A DNA stretch of 64,000 nucleotides, from assembly GCF_902497875.1 (NCBI RefSeq), contig NZ_CABVHY010000004.1, positions 62,001 to 126,000 on the forward strand, in the 5' to 3' direction. Positions 9,296 to 19,300 of this stretch are shown in pieces (position 1 is the stretch's first letter; each line of letters begins with the position of its first letter). This DNA comes from Pseudomonas fluorescens (GTDB lineage: Bacteria > Pseudomonadota > Gammaproteobacteria > Pseudomonadales > Pseudomonadaceae). The translations under genes were made by a program, and so were the position numbers. A model generated the notes under the pieces. The model made no database searches and was not told where the DNA came from. It saw nothing but the letters and a program-made list of their open reading frames with translations.

Positions 9296-9325
9296 GTGGC
9301 GGCCCTGTGGCGCCGCCACCTTTTT
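9296..9325 (+). terminator. Hairpin plus T-run between receptor and permease genes
   Basis: A perfect 7-bp stem (GTGGCGG / CCGCCAC) with a 10-base loop is followed by CTTTTT. It sits between the second binding protein and livH, both read in the same direction, so it probably acts as a partial terminator or mRNA-stabilising hairpin that sets receptor:permease ratio. Confidence 0.65.
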
Positions 9326-9342
9326 GCCAAGGTAGGACCTCT

Positions 9343-10242
9343 ATGATGAGTCTTTTCGCGGTGCTGATTGACGGCACCATCTATGCCTCGTGGCTGTTTC
9401 TGGTCGCGGCCGGGCTGACGGTGATCTACGGGGTCATGCGGATCCTGAACATGGCCCACGGCAGCTTCTATGCCATTGGCGCCTACACCGCCGCCTCGCT
9501 GGTGGGCTGGTATTTCAACAACGGCATCGGCCCGGTCTGGGCCGGTTACCTGCTGATGCTTGGCTGTGCCCTGGTGGCTGGGCTGATCGTCGGCCTGATT
9601 ATCGAGCGCGGCCTGCTCAAGTTCATGTACGGCCGCGACGAAGTGCTGATGGTGATCATCACCTACGCGCTGCTGCTGGTGTTGGAAGACACCATGAAAA
9701 TGATCTGGGGCGTGAACCCCTATTTCGCCTATCAACCCTATGCCGAAATGGGCCGCAGCGCCCTGGCCGGATTGAAGGTGTCCAATTACGACCTGATGCT
9801 GGTGGGTGTGTCGCTGGTGCTCGGGCTGGGCTTGTACCTGTGGCTGGAACGCACCAACCAGGGCAAGGTCCTGCGGGCTGTGATCCACGACCGCGAAGTG
9901 GCCATGGCCATGGGCGTCAACGTCAAGCGCATGTTCACCCTGGTCTTTGTGCTGGGCACCATGCTCGGCACCTTGGCCGGTGCCTTGACCGCTCCGGCGA
10001 TTTCCGTGGTGCCGGGCATGGGCGTGGAAATTATCGTCCTGGCCTTCGCCGTGGTGGTCATCGGTGGCATGGGCAGTATCGAAGGCGCGGCGGTAGGTGC
10101 CTTGCTGGTAGGCCTGAGCCGTGCGGCGGCGGTGCACTACGCGCCGGAATTCGAACTCTTTGTGATTTACGGCGTCATGGCGCTGGTTCTGGCGGTACGT
10201 CCGCAAGGCCTGTTCGGCCGCGTGCTTGCGAGGAAAATCTGA
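9343..10242 (+). CDS. ABC importer permease, LivH family
   Basis: A 299-residue integral membrane permease with about eight helices. Typical LivH features are GLTVIYGVMRILNMAHGSFY near the N-terminus and the later VVIGGMGSIEGAAVGALLVG. The longer upstream frame begins inside the hairpin region, while ATG 9343 has GGTAGGA upstream, so that start is chosen. Its TGA overlaps the next start codon (ATGA-type junction), showing translational coupling to the second permease. Confidence 0.9.
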   Translation: MMSLFAVLIDGTIYASWLFLVAAGLTVIYGVMRILNMAHGSFYAIGAYTAASLVGWYFNNGIGPVWAGYLLMLGCALVAGLIVGLIIERGLLKFMYGRDEVLMVIITYALLLVLEDTMKMIWGVNPYFAYQPYAEMGRSALAGLKVSNYDLMLVGVSLVLGLGLYLWLERTNQGKVLRAVIHDREVAMAMGVNVKRMFTLVFVLGTMLGTLAGALTAPAISVVPGMGVEIIVLAFAVVVIGGMGSIEGAAVGALLVGLSRAAAVHYAPEFELFVIYGVMALVLAVRPQGLFGRVLARKI

Positions 10243-11186
10243 TGCGCCTGGATAAAACCGAACTGATTCTACTGGCGGTTGCAGCGTTACTGGCCGCCGG
10301 TGGCTGGATTGCCCCGCAATGGCTGGTGTTCCTGCTGACCATGGCGCTGGCCAAGGCCATGGTGGTGCAAGGCGTGGTGATGCAGATGCGCGCCGGCCTG
10401 GTGACCTTTGGCCAGGGCCTGTTCTTCTGCGTCGGTGGCTACGCCGTGGGCATGAGCGGGCACTTCCTCAACATCAGCGACCTGGCCCTGCTGCTGGTGA
10501 TCGGCGTTGGCGCTGCGGTGCTGCTGGCAATGATTCTCGGCCTGCTGATGACCCGTTATCGGGAGATTTTCTTCGCCATGCTGTCGTTGGCGTTCTCGAT
10601 GATCCTCTACGGCGTGCTGGTGAAAAGCTCGGCCCTGGGCAGCACCGACGGCTTCAACGTCAAGGCCTGGACCCTGTTTGGCTGGTCGCCGGCCGCCGGG
10701 CAAGGACCGCTGGCGCTGTTCATGATCATCATTGCCTGCTCGGCGGTACTGGCGGTGTTGCTGCATCGCTACAGCCGCAGCAGCGCCGGGATGATGTGCG
10801 AAGCCATCCGCGAAAACGAAGTGCGGGTGGAGTACCTCGGCCAGTCCCCGCGCTGGGTGCTGTACATGAACTACGTCGCCGCCGCGGCGGTATCGGCATT
10901 GGGTGGTGGTTTCATGGCGCTGTCCGCCGGGCATATCGACCCGGAAATGGCCTACTGGATCACCTCCGGCGAGTTCGTGTTCATCGCCTTGCTCGGCGGC
11001 ACCGCCCACGTGGCCGCACCCTTTATCGCCGCCATCGTGTTTGCCGTGGTGCGCACTTACGCCATCGAACTGGTGCCCCATAGTTGGCAGATGATACTGG
11101 GCTTCACTTTGTTGGCGATCATCGTGTTCCTGCCCAAGGGCTTGTGGAGCCTGTTTACCGGTAACGCCAGGAGGGCCAAGGCATGA
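10242..11186 (+). CDS. ABC importer permease, LivM family
   Basis: A 314-residue membrane permease partner of the LivH-like protein. It starts MRLDKTELILLAVAALL at the ATG overlapping the previous stop. The LivM-like cytoplasmic coupling region is visible as CEAIRENEVRVEYLG, followed by a GGGFMALSAGHIDPE stretch. Eight or more hydrophobic segments are present. It overlaps the ATPase gene by four bases, so it is part of the same operon. Confidence 0.9.
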   Translation: MRLDKTELILLAVAALLAAGGWIAPQWLVFLLTMALAKAMVVQGVVMQMRAGLVTFGQGLFFCVGGYAVGMSGHFLNISDLALLLVIGVGAAVLLAMILGLLMTRYREIFFAMLSLAFSMILYGVLVKSSALGSTDGFNVKAWTLFGWSPAAGQGPLALFMIIIACSAVLAVLLHRYSRSSAGMMCEAIRENEVRVEYLGQSPRWVLYMNYVAAAAVSALGGGFMALSAGHIDPEMAYWITSGEFVFIALLGGTAHVAAPFIAAIVFAVVRTYAIELVPHSWQMILGFTLLAIIVFLPKGLWSLFTGNARRAKA

Positions 11187-11977
11187 CCTGCATTCTCGAA
11201 ACCCAGGGCCTGTGCAAAGAGTTCGGCGCCGTCACGGCGGCCAAGGACGTCAATGTACGGATCAACAAAGGGGAAGTGGTCGGTGTAATCGGCTCCAACG
11301 GCGCCGGCAAGACCACCTTCATCAATATGGTCACGGGTTACTTGAAGCCGAGCCGGGGCGAGATCCTCTTCAATAACCAGTCGATCATTGGCCGCACGCC
11401 ACGGGCGATTACCCGCTCGGGCATGGCCCGTTCGTTCCAGGTCGCCCAACTGTTCCCGCAATTGAGCGTGCTGGACAACCTGCTGATCGCGGTGGCGGCG
11501 GCAGAAAGTCCGTTCCCAGCGCTGCTGGCGCCCATGCGCAGCGCCGCACGGATCGCCCGCGCCGACGCCATTCTCGCCGAGTTCGGCATACCGCAATGGC
11601 GCGACACCCTGGTCACGGCGGTGCCGCAAGGGGTGCGCAAACTCATCGACATCGCCATGGCGTTGATCGGTGACCCGCAGATGTTGCTGCTCGACGAACC
11701 CACCAGCGGTGTCAGCGCCGAAGAGAAAACCGCGCTGATGGACACCGTGATGCGGGTAGTCGCCGAACATCAAGTGACTGTGCTGTTCGTCGAACATGAC
11801 ATGGACGTGGTACGCCGCTATGTGTCGCGCATCCTGGCGTTCTACAGCGGTGAAGTCCTCGCCGACGGCGCCCCGCAAGAGGTGTTGGCCAATGCTCGGG
11901 TGCAGGAGTTCGTCACCGGCGGCGCCAAAGCCCACGACAAGGCCCACGACAAGGCGCAAAGGAGGGCCGTGAAATGA
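11183..11977 (+). CDS. ABC importer ATPase, LivG family
   Basis: A 264-residue ATPase with Walker A GSNGAGKTT, a Q-loop, and Walker B MLLLDEPTSGVS. The signature motif is altered to PQGVRKL in place of the usual LSGGQ-type sequence, a noticeable deviation that should be checked against homologues. The H-loop is in LFVEHDMDVV. The C-terminus repeats AHDKAHDKAQ, a short charged tail. It overlaps both neighbours by four bases. Confidence 0.88.
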   Translation: MTCILETQGLCKEFGAVTAAKDVNVRINKGEVVGVIGSNGAGKTTFINMVTGYLKPSRGEILFNNQSIIGRTPRAITRSGMARSFQVAQLFPQLSVLDNLLIAVAAAESPFPALLAPMRSAARIARADAILAEFGIPQWRDTLVTAVPQGVRKLIDIAMALIGDPQMLLLDEPTSGVSAEEKTALMDTVMRVVAEHQVTVLFVEHDMDVVRRYVSRILAFYSGEVLADGAPQEVLANARVQEFVTGGAKAHDKAHDKAQRRAVK

Positions 11978-12621
11978 GCCTGGAAATTCGCAATCTCAAT
12001 GTGTCGATTGAAGGCATACCGATCCTCAATGACGTGTCGCTGTACGTAGGCCCCGGGCAAATGGTCGGCTTGATCGGCCACAACGGCGCCGGCAAGACCA
12101 CCTTGATCCGCGCCATCATGGGGTTGTTGCCCACTGACAACGGCGAAATGTTTTTCGACGGCCAGGACCTCTGCGTGCAACCGGCCTTTACTCGTGCGGC
12201 GGCGGGTATCAGCTACTTGCCGGAAGACCGGCGCCTGATCCCGGCGCTGACCGTGGAAGAGAACATCATGCTGCCGGTGTGGGCCAATAAACTGGCCGAC
12301 AGCAAGCAGCGCCTGGAATGGGTCTACAGCCTGATTCCGGAAATCGCCCAGTTCCGTGACCGCAAGGCCATGCAGTTGTCCGGTGGCCAGCAGAAGCTGG
12401 TGGCTTTGGCCCGGGCGCTGATGCCGGGCAACCAGTTGCTGATTCTGGACGAACCTTTCGAGGGTGTGGCGCCGGTGTTGTCCCGGCGTTTGAGCGAGGT
12501 GATCGCCAAGCTGGGCCAGGAAGGCCTGTGCGTGCTGATCTCCGAATCCGATGACACACATTCTGCCGACCTGGTCGATGCGTTGTTTCGCATCGAGCGC
12601 GGCAGCGTGACAGCAGGGTAG
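11974..12621 (+). CDS. ABC importer ATPase, LivF family
   Basis: A 215-residue ATPase with Walker A GHNGAGKTT, signature LSGGQQKLVALARAL and Walker B LLILDEPFEGVAP. It is about 20 residues shorter than usual LivF proteins, the difference lying at the C-terminus, which ends FRIERGSVTAG. It completes the importer with LivH, LivM and LivG and is translationally coupled to LivG. The first alcohol dehydrogenase starts 10 bases later, so oxidation and uptake genes are co-transcribed. Confidence 0.9.
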   Translation: MSLEIRNLNVSIEGIPILNDVSLYVGPGQMVGLIGHNGAGKTTLIRAIMGLLPTDNGEMFFDGQDLCVQPAFTRAAAGISYLPEDRRLIPALTVEENIMLPVWANKLADSKQRLEWVYSLIPEIAQFRDRKAMQLSGGQQKLVALARALMPGNQLLILDEPFEGVAPVLSRRLSEVIAKLGQEGLCVLISESDDTHSADLVDALFRIERGSVTAG

Positions 12622-12630
12622 GGCAGGTAA

Positions 12631-13785
12631 ATGTCGACGTTTAACTTTGAAACCACGCCTCGGGTGATTTGCGAGATCGATGGCGCATTACGCCTGGGTA
12701 CCTTGTGCCGCGAGCTGAAGGCCGAGCGGGTATTGCTGGTCAGCGATCCGGGGCTGTTGCGCGCCGGTTTGCTGGATGCACCCTTGCGCGCCCTGCGCGA
12801 AGCCGGAGTCGATGCGACGCTGTACAGCGATGTGCAGGCCGATCCGCCGTCGGAATCGGTGCAGGACGCAGTGGATGCCGCGCGTAACTGCCGCGCCCAA
12901 GCAGTGATCGGCCTGGGTGGCGGCAGCTCCCTGGACACCGCGAAGTTGGTGGCCTTGCTCTGTGGCCGCGAACAGGCGCTGGAGTCGATCTACGGTATCA
13001 ACCTGGCCCAAGGCCCGCGCTTGCCATTGATCCAGGTGCCGACCACGGCGGGTACGGGCTCGGAAGTGACGGCGGTGGCGATTGTCACCACCCCCAGTCA
13101 TGAGAAGAAGGGCGTGGTCAGCCCCTTGTTGTATCCGGATATCGCGCTGCTGGATGCCCGCCTGACCGTTGGCTTGCCTGCCGCCGTCAGCGCCATGACC
13201 GGTGTCGATGCCATGGTCCATGCCATCGAGGCGTACACCAGCGTGCACAAGAAGAATGTGCTGTCCGATGGCCTGGCTGTGCAGGCGTTGCGCCTGCTGG
13301 CGGGCAATCTGGATCGGGTCCTGGCTACGCCTGGTGATTTGCAGGCCCGTTCCGACATGCTCCTGGGCTCGATGCTCGCGGGCATGGCCTTTGCCAACTC
13401 GCCGGTGGCGGCGGTGCATGCGCTGGCGTATCCGTTGGGCGGCCACTTCCATGTACCCCACGGTTTGAGCAACGCCCTGGTGCTGGTGCCGGTGCTGAAC
13501 TTCAATCGTCCCGCAGCCTCGGCGCTGTACGCGCAACTGGCGGCGGCGGTGCTGCCGGGGCAGCGCTTTGCCAGCGAGGCACTGGCCTGCGATGCCTTCA
13601 TTGAGTTCATGACCCGGTTGGTGGAACGCATGCCATTTGCCCAGCGGCTGCGGGACGTGGGCGTGACTGCCGACGACCTGGATCGCCTGACTGATGACGC
13701 GATGAAGGTCGAGCGCCTGCTCATCAATAACCCGCGCCTGGTAACCCGCGACGATGCCCGCGCCATTTATGCCTCGGTGCTGTAA
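12631..13785 (+). CDS. Iron-containing alcohol dehydrogenase (group III), first copy
   Basis: A 384-residue NAD(P)-dependent alcohol dehydrogenase of the iron-activated type. Visible motifs are the nucleotide-binding GLGGGSSLDTAKL (about residue 92), PTTAGTGSEVT, and metal-ligand regions DAMVHAIEAYTS and AVHALAYPLGGHFHVPHG, which supply the Asp and three His ligands. It would interconvert an alcohol and aldehyde. It lies directly behind the importer ATPase genes and before a second enzyme of exactly the same length, so the two may act on related substrates or on successive steps. Confidence 0.9.
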   Translation: MSTFNFETTPRVICEIDGALRLGTLCRELKAERVLLVSDPGLLRAGLLDAPLRALREAGVDATLYSDVQADPPSESVQDAVDAARNCRAQAVIGLGGGSSLDTAKLVALLCGREQALESIYGINLAQGPRLPLIQVPTTAGTGSEVTAVAIVTTPSHEKKGVVSPLLYPDIALLDARLTVGLPAAVSAMTGVDAMVHAIEAYTSVHKKNVLSDGLAVQALRLLAGNLDRVLATPGDLQARSDMLLGSMLAGMAFANSPVAAVHALAYPLGGHFHVPHGLSNALVLVPVLNFNRPAASALYAQLAAAVLPGQRFASEALACDAFIEFMTRLVERMPFAQRLRDVGVTADDLDRLTDDAMKVERLLINNPRLVTRDDARAIYASVL

Positions 13786-13802
13786 ACAGAGAGGATTGAC
13801 CG

Positions 13803-14957
13803 ATGAATTATGAATTCAGAAGCGTGCCGCGCATTGTCTGCGAAGCGGGTGCGTTGCACAGCGTGGGCACGGAACTCAAGAGCCTCGGTGCACAACGGGT
13901 GATGCTGGTGTGCGATCCGGGCATCGTCAGCCTCGGCTTTGCAGGCAAGGCCCAGGCGGCGCTGGAAGCGGCGGGCTGCGCGGTCACCGTATTCGATCAA
14001 GTGGTTCCCGATCCGTCGTCCGCCGTGGTCAAGGAGGCCGCCGAGCAGGCCCGTCAATTCAAGGCCGATGGCGTGCTGGGCCTCGGTGGCGGCAGTTCCC
14101 TGGACGCCGCCAAACTGGTGGCTTTGCTGATAAACAGCGAACAGTCCCTGGAAGAGCTGTATGGCACCGACAAAGCCCGGGGGCAGCGGGTGCCGCTGGT
14201 GTTGGTGCCGACCACGGCAGGCACCGGCTCGGAAGTGACCTGGGTCTCGGTGATCACTGACGAGCAACAGCGCAAGCAAGCGGTGTATTCGCCGCAACTG
14301 ATGGCGGACGTGGCGGTGCTGGACCCGCAACTGACACTCGGTCTGCCGGCCAAGGTCACCGCTGCCACCGGTCTGGACGCCATGGTTCATGCCATCGAGG
14401 CCTACACCAGTCGCACCCGCAAGAACCCGATTGCCGATGGCCTGGCCACCGCCGCCCTGGGGTTGCTGGGCGCCAACCTGCGCAAAGTATTGGCCAACGG
14501 TCAGGACGTAGCGGCGCGTACGGCGATGCTGCAAGGCTCGCTGATGGCGGGCATGGCCTTCGTCAACGCCTCGGTGGCGGCGATCCATGGGCTGGCCTAT
14601 CCGCTGGGGGCGCGCTTTCACATTCCCCACGGTCACGCCAACGCCCTGGTGATGGCACCGGTGCTGCGCTTCAACCTGAGCGCGGCGCAAAGCCAATACG
14701 CGGAGCTGGCGGCGTACCTGTTGCCGGACCGTCATTTCGAGCACCAGGCCGAGGCCGCCGAAGCCTTTGTCCAGGCCATTGAAGCGCTGGTGGCCGACAG
14801 CGGCCTGGAAACCCGCCTGTCGAAACTCGAGGTGGACGAACCCGCCCTCGCCGAGATGGCCAACGCGGTGGTGGTGAACCTGCGTCGCCTGATCGACAGC
14901 AACCCCAAGGACATGACCGAGCAGGATGTAGAAGCCCTCTACCGCAGTATCTTCTAA
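13803..14957 (+). CDS. Iron-containing alcohol dehydrogenase (group III), second copy
   Basis: The second 384-residue iron-dependent alcohol dehydrogenase, homologous over its whole length to the preceding gene and probably an old tandem duplicate. It has GLGGGSSLDAAKL, PTTAGTGSEVTW and DAMVHAIEAYTSRTRKNP, with AIHGLAYPLGARFHIPHGHAN carrying the His ligands. GAGAGGATTGACCG supplies its ribosome binding site. It is the last gene of the importer operon: a 22-bp palindrome follows 13 bases after the stop. Confidence 0.9.
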   Translation: MNYEFRSVPRIVCEAGALHSVGTELKSLGAQRVMLVCDPGIVSLGFAGKAQAALEAAGCAVTVFDQVVPDPSSAVVKEAAEQARQFKADGVLGLGGGSSLDAAKLVALLINSEQSLEELYGTDKARGQRVPLVLVPTTAGTGSEVTWVSVITDEQQRKQAVYSPQLMADVAVLDPQLTLGLPAKVTAATGLDAMVHAIEAYTSRTRKNPIADGLATAALGLLGANLRKVLANGQDVAARTAMLQGSLMAGMAFVNASVAAIHGLAYPLGARFHIPHGHANALVMAPVLRFNLSAAQSQYAELAAYLLPDRHFEHQAEAAEAFVQAIEALVADSGLETRLSKLEVDEPALAEMANAVVVNLRRLIDSNPKDMTEQDVEALYRSIF

Positions 14958-14970
14958 CCTTACTGACGCG

Positions 14971-14992
14971 TACCGCCCGTTAACGGGCGGTA
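14971..14992 (+). terminator. Perfect 22-bp palindrome after the importer operon
   Basis: TACCGCCCGTT is followed immediately by its reverse complement, with TTAA at the centre. It can form a strong stem after the last dehydrogenase and probably ends or protects the transcript. There is no T-tract, so intrinsic termination is not certain. Confidence 0.55.
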
Positions 14993-15111
14993 GGCTGAAG
15001 GCATACGCGCCCTCATTCGACGGCGCGTATCCGCTTGCCCCCCACCTTTTGTTCACCTCGTCTGCCAACGCGGAGGGGAGGGTTTTATGCGCTTTTTACT
15101 TCAAAAATCCC

Positions 15112-15143
15112 TTGACCTTCCAAGCGTGGCAAGTCGGATAACT
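15112..15143 (+). promoter_or_regulatory. CueR/MerR-type promoter before the RND operon
   Basis: TTGACC (-35), a 19-bp spacer and GATAAC (-10; or ATAACT one base on) form the long-spacer promoter typical of MerR-family activation. Within the spacer is the partial dyad ACCTTCC..TGGCAAGTC, close to CueR boxes. The -35 and AAGTCG half are the same as in the copA promoter at 21034, so both probably answer to the cueR product encoded downstream. Confidence 0.65.
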
Positions 15144-15201
15144 GCGACGAAAGCTGCTTTGTCCCAGCAAAAGCACGTCGACTCCAGTTGCGAAAGGCCA
15201 A

Positions 15202-16371
15202 ATGATGAACGTAAAACGTGTACCCCTGATAACTGCGGCGATAAGCGTCGCGCTCACTCTCGCCGGATGTGAGGAGGCCACGCCCATTGCCGCACCTGCG
15301 CAGCCACCCAGGGTTCCGGTGGCCGAGGTGATCGTTCGCCCGGTGACCCCCTTTGTCGAGTTCACCGGTTCGCTGACCGCGGTCAAACGGGTGGAATTGC
15401 GCCCCCGGGTCGCCGGCTACATTCAGAATGTGAGCGTGCCCGAGGGACGCTTCGTTGAGAAGGGCGAGCGGCTCTTTCTCATCGATCCACGGGTGTTCCA
15501 GGCCGCGCAGAACGCCGCGACGGCGCGCCTGCGCGAGGCGCAAGCAGCATCGATGCTCGCCCAGGCGGAATATGCGCGAGCCGAACAGCTGTTCGCCAAA
15601 AAGGTCGTCGCTCGTGATCGCCTCGACACCGCAACCGCCTCGCTGAATGCGGGCAAGGCGCAGGTCGACGCCGCCAAGGCAGGGCTGGATGCTGCGCAAT
15701 TGGACCTGAGTTTCACGCACGTCACGGCGCCGATCAGTGGGCGTGTCGGCCAAACCCTCGTCACCGAGGGCAATTACGTCGCCAGTGGTGTGACACCACT
15801 TACGACGATCGTCTCGATCGATCCGCTCCATGTTTATTTCGATGTCGACGAGCGCACGTATTTGCGTTCGCTCGCCGCGGGCCGAGCCAAGGCGACCCCC
15901 CATGGGGCACAGGCGGCAAAGGTCATGGTGGCGCTGCTCACCGACAAGACGTATTCGCGGCTTGCCCGTCTCGACTTCCTGTCCAACACCGCCGATCGGG
16001 GGACGGGAACGGTGCGTATCCGCGCTGTTGTCGACAACCCCGATGGGCAGTTGACCCCCGGGCTTTTTGCCAAGGTCAAACTGGATACCGGGGCGCCGCA
16101 AGCCAGGGTGCTGGTCTCCGATCAATCGATTGGCACCGATCAGGGCAGCCGCTATGTGCTGGTCGTCGACAAGGACGACACGACGCACTACCGGCCCGTC
16201 GAACTGGGCACGATGGTCGACGGTTTACGCGTGATCGAGCAAGGTCTGCAGCCGGGCGAGCGCATCGTCGTCAAGGGGCTGGTGCGCCCGGGCATGCAGG
16301 TCACGCCACAGACCGCCGCAATTGACGGTACGCCGACTGCGTTGCCTCAAACCGTGGGAGTCATGCAATGA
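15202..16371 (+). CDS. RND efflux membrane-fusion lipoprotein (MexE-like)
   Basis: A 389-residue periplasmic adaptor linking an RND pump to its outer-membrane channel. The signal sequence ends in the lipobox LTLAGC, so it should be lipid-anchored in the inner membrane. Next come the lipoyl half-motifs (RVAGYIQNVSVPEGRFVEKG and later APISGRVG), an alpha-helical hairpin around residues 100-165, and a beta-barrel. It overlaps the pump gene by four bases. It follows a MerR-type promoter and so is probably induced by metal, unlike the LysR-controlled classical MexEF-OprN system. Confidence 0.9.
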   Translation: MMNVKRVPLITAAISVALTLAGCEEATPIAAPAQPPRVPVAEVIVRPVTPFVEFTGSLTAVKRVELRPRVAGYIQNVSVPEGRFVEKGERLFLIDPRVFQAAQNAATARLREAQAASMLAQAEYARAEQLFAKKVVARDRLDTATASLNAGKAQVDAAKAGLDAAQLDLSFTHVTAPISGRVGQTLVTEGNYVASGVTPLTTIVSIDPLHVYFDVDERTYLRSLAAGRAKATPHGAQAAKVMVALLTDKTYSRLARLDFLSNTADRGTGTVRIRAVVDNPDGQLTPGLFAKVKLDTGAPQARVLVSDQSIGTDQGSRYVLVVDKDDTTHYRPVELGTMVDGLRVIEQGLQPGERIVVKGLVRPGMQVTPQTAAIDGTPTALPQTVGVMQ

Positions 16372-19300
16372 CTTTTCCGCGTTTCTTTATTGATCGCCCG
16401 ATCTTTGCCATCGTCCTCTCGGTGTTGATGATGATCGCCGGAATCGTTGCCTTCTTTCAGTTGCCGCTCAGCGAATATCCGGCGGTGACGCCGCCGACCG
16501 TGCAAGTGACCGCCTCCTACCCGGGCGCCAATCCCAAGGTGATCGCTGAAACGGTGGCGGCGCCACTTGAGCAGGCAATCACTGGGGTCGAGGGCATGCT
16601 GTACATGTCGTCGCAATCGGCAACCGATGGCCGAATGATCCTGACCGTCACTTTCGCTCAGGGGACGAATGCCGATATGGCACAGGTCCAGGTGCAAAAC
16701 CGGGTCTCGCGCGTGTTGTCGCGTTTGCCTGAAGAGGTGCAGCGCCAGGGGGTCGTCACGCAGAAGACCTCGCCGGACATCCTGATGGTGGTTCACCTGC
16801 TGTCGCCCGACAAACGCTACGATCCTCTCTATATTTCGAATTACGCCTACCTTCAGGTGCGCGACGAGTTGTCCCGCATCCCGGGGATCAGCGATGTCCT
16901 GATTTGGGGGGCTGGCGAATACAGTATGCGGCTCTGGCTTGATCCGGACCTGATCGCCGCACGCGGGCTGACGGCTGGCGACGTGATTGCCGCAGTGCGC
17001 GAGCAGAACGTGCAGGTAGCGGCCGGTTCCGTCGGCCAGGCTCCCAATTCCAGTGCCGCATTCCAGGTGACGGTGAACACGCTCGGCAGGTTGACCAGCG
17101 AGGAACAGTTCGGCGACATCATTATTCGCACGGGCGGTGGCGGCCAGGTGACGCGTTTGCGCGATGTGGCCCGCGTCGAAATGGGCGCCGATGCCTACGC
17201 ACTGCGCAGCCTGCTCGACGGTGAGCCGGCGGTGGCGTTGCAGATCATCCAGAGCCCGGGCGCCAACGCGCTTGATGTGGCGCAGGCAGTGCGTGACACC
17301 ATGCAGCGGCTTGAAGGCAACTTCCCGGCAGGGCTCACCTCGCGCATCGCCTATGACCCGACAGTGTTTGTCCGTGCCTCGCTGGAGTCGGTGGCAATCA
17401 CTTTGTTGGAGGCCATCCTTCTTGTTGTCATCGTGGTCGTGGTGTTCCTGCGCAACTGGCGCGCTTCGCTCATCCCCCTGATGGCCGTGCCGGTGTCGCT
17501 GATCGGCACCTTCGCCGTCATGCATTTGATGGGTTTCTCGCTCAACACCTTGTCGTTGTTTGGCCTGGTGCTTTCGATCGGCATAGTGGTGGACGACGCG
17601 ATCGTCGTGGTCGAGAACGTCGAACGGCACATCGAAAATGGCGAGGAGCCCACGCAAGCCGCAAGGCGGGCCATGGACGAGGTCACCGGTCCCATCATCG
17701 CGATTACCTCGGTGCTCGCCGCCGTGTTTATCCCGACCGCCTTCCTGAGTGGCCTGCAGGGTGAGTTCTATCGTCAGTTCGCGCTCACGATCGCCATCTC
17801 GACCATTCTCTCGGCGGTCAACTCGCTCACGCTCAGCCCGGCGCTTGCCGGACTCTTGCTGCGACCTCGCACGGCTGCGATCGTGCGTGATCCACGCAGC
17901 CTGCGTGGCCGCGCCGACCGATTGATTGAGGCGCTTGGCCGACCGTTCCAGCGTGCACCGCAGGCTTATGGCAACACGGTGCGCAAAGTGGTGCGGCGCA
18001 GTGGCCTGGCCCTTCTGGTCTACGGCGGGCTTCTGGGGCTGACCTTCTTTGGGTTCCAGGCCGTGCCGCCTGGCTTCGTGCCGATGCAGGACAAGTATTA
18101 TCTGGTGGGGATCGCCCAGCTACCCAACGGCGCTTCCCTGGATCGCACCGACGCAGTCGTCAGGCAGATGTCGAAGATTGCGCTGGCTGAACCTGGCGTC
18201 GAAAGCGTCGTTGCGTTCCCGGGCCTTTCGATCAACGGCTTCGTCAATGTGCCGAACGCCGCGGTGATGTTCGTCATGCTCGACCCGTTCAAGGATCGCA
18301 CCACGCCCGCTCTCGCGGCGAACGCGATTGCCGGGCGCCTGCAAGGGAAATTCGCCAGCATCCCCGACGGTTTCCTCGGCGTGTTCCCACCACCACCGGT
18401 GCCCGGCCTGGGCGCTACCGGTGGCTTCAAGATGCAGGTCGAGGATCGCAGCGGTGTGGGGCTTGAGGCCCTGGTCCGGCAAACCCGGATGCTGATGACC
18501 AAAGCCACCGAGTCGGGACAGGTGGCCGGGCTTATGACCAGTGTCGATGTCAATGCACCTCAGTTTGACGTCGCCATCGATCGTACCCAGGTCAAGAGCC
18601 AGGGCGTCCATCTGGCGGATGTGTTCGAGTCGCTGCAAGTCTATCTGGGCTCGCTCTATGTCAACGACTTCAACCGCTTCGGCCGCACCTACAAGGTGAC
18701 AGCCCAAGCCGATGCGGACCACCGCATGCAGGCCGAAGCCATTGGCCGCTTGCAAGTGCGCAACGCGGCCGGGGATATGCTGCCGTTGTCCTCGTTTGTC
18801 AGTATCACGCCAAGTTCCGGCCCGGACCGGGTGACGCACTACAACGGCTACCCCTCGGCCGATATTTCGGGCGGTGCGATGGCGGGCGTCAGTTCAGGGC
18901 AGGCGGTGGGGCTCATGGAGCGCTTGGCCAGCGAGGTTTTGCCTGAAGGCATGAGCTTTGAATGGACTGACCTCACCTATCAACAAAAGCTTGCCGGAGA
19001 CTCGGCGCTGTTCATTTTTCCGCTGTGCGTGTTGCTCGCTTATCTGATTCTCGCCGCACAGTACAACAGCTGGCTGCTGCCCTTGGCGGTGATGCTGATC
19101 GTGCCGATGTGTCTACTGAGCGCGATCATAGGTGTGTGGCTGGTGGGCGGCGACAACAACGTCTTCGTCCAGATCGGGCTCATCGTGCTGGTCGGTTTGG
19201 CCGCTAAGAACGCCATCCTCATCGTCGAATTTGCACGCAGTCGCGAAGCCGAGGGAGCCAGCGCGCTGGAGGCGGTCATCGAGGCGTGTCGGCTGAGGTT

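Noticed and set aside
9390..10241. Upstream extension of the livM frame inside livH
   Set aside because: Low-complexity GC-driven frame overlapping livH completely; the real livM start is the overlapping ATG at 10242.
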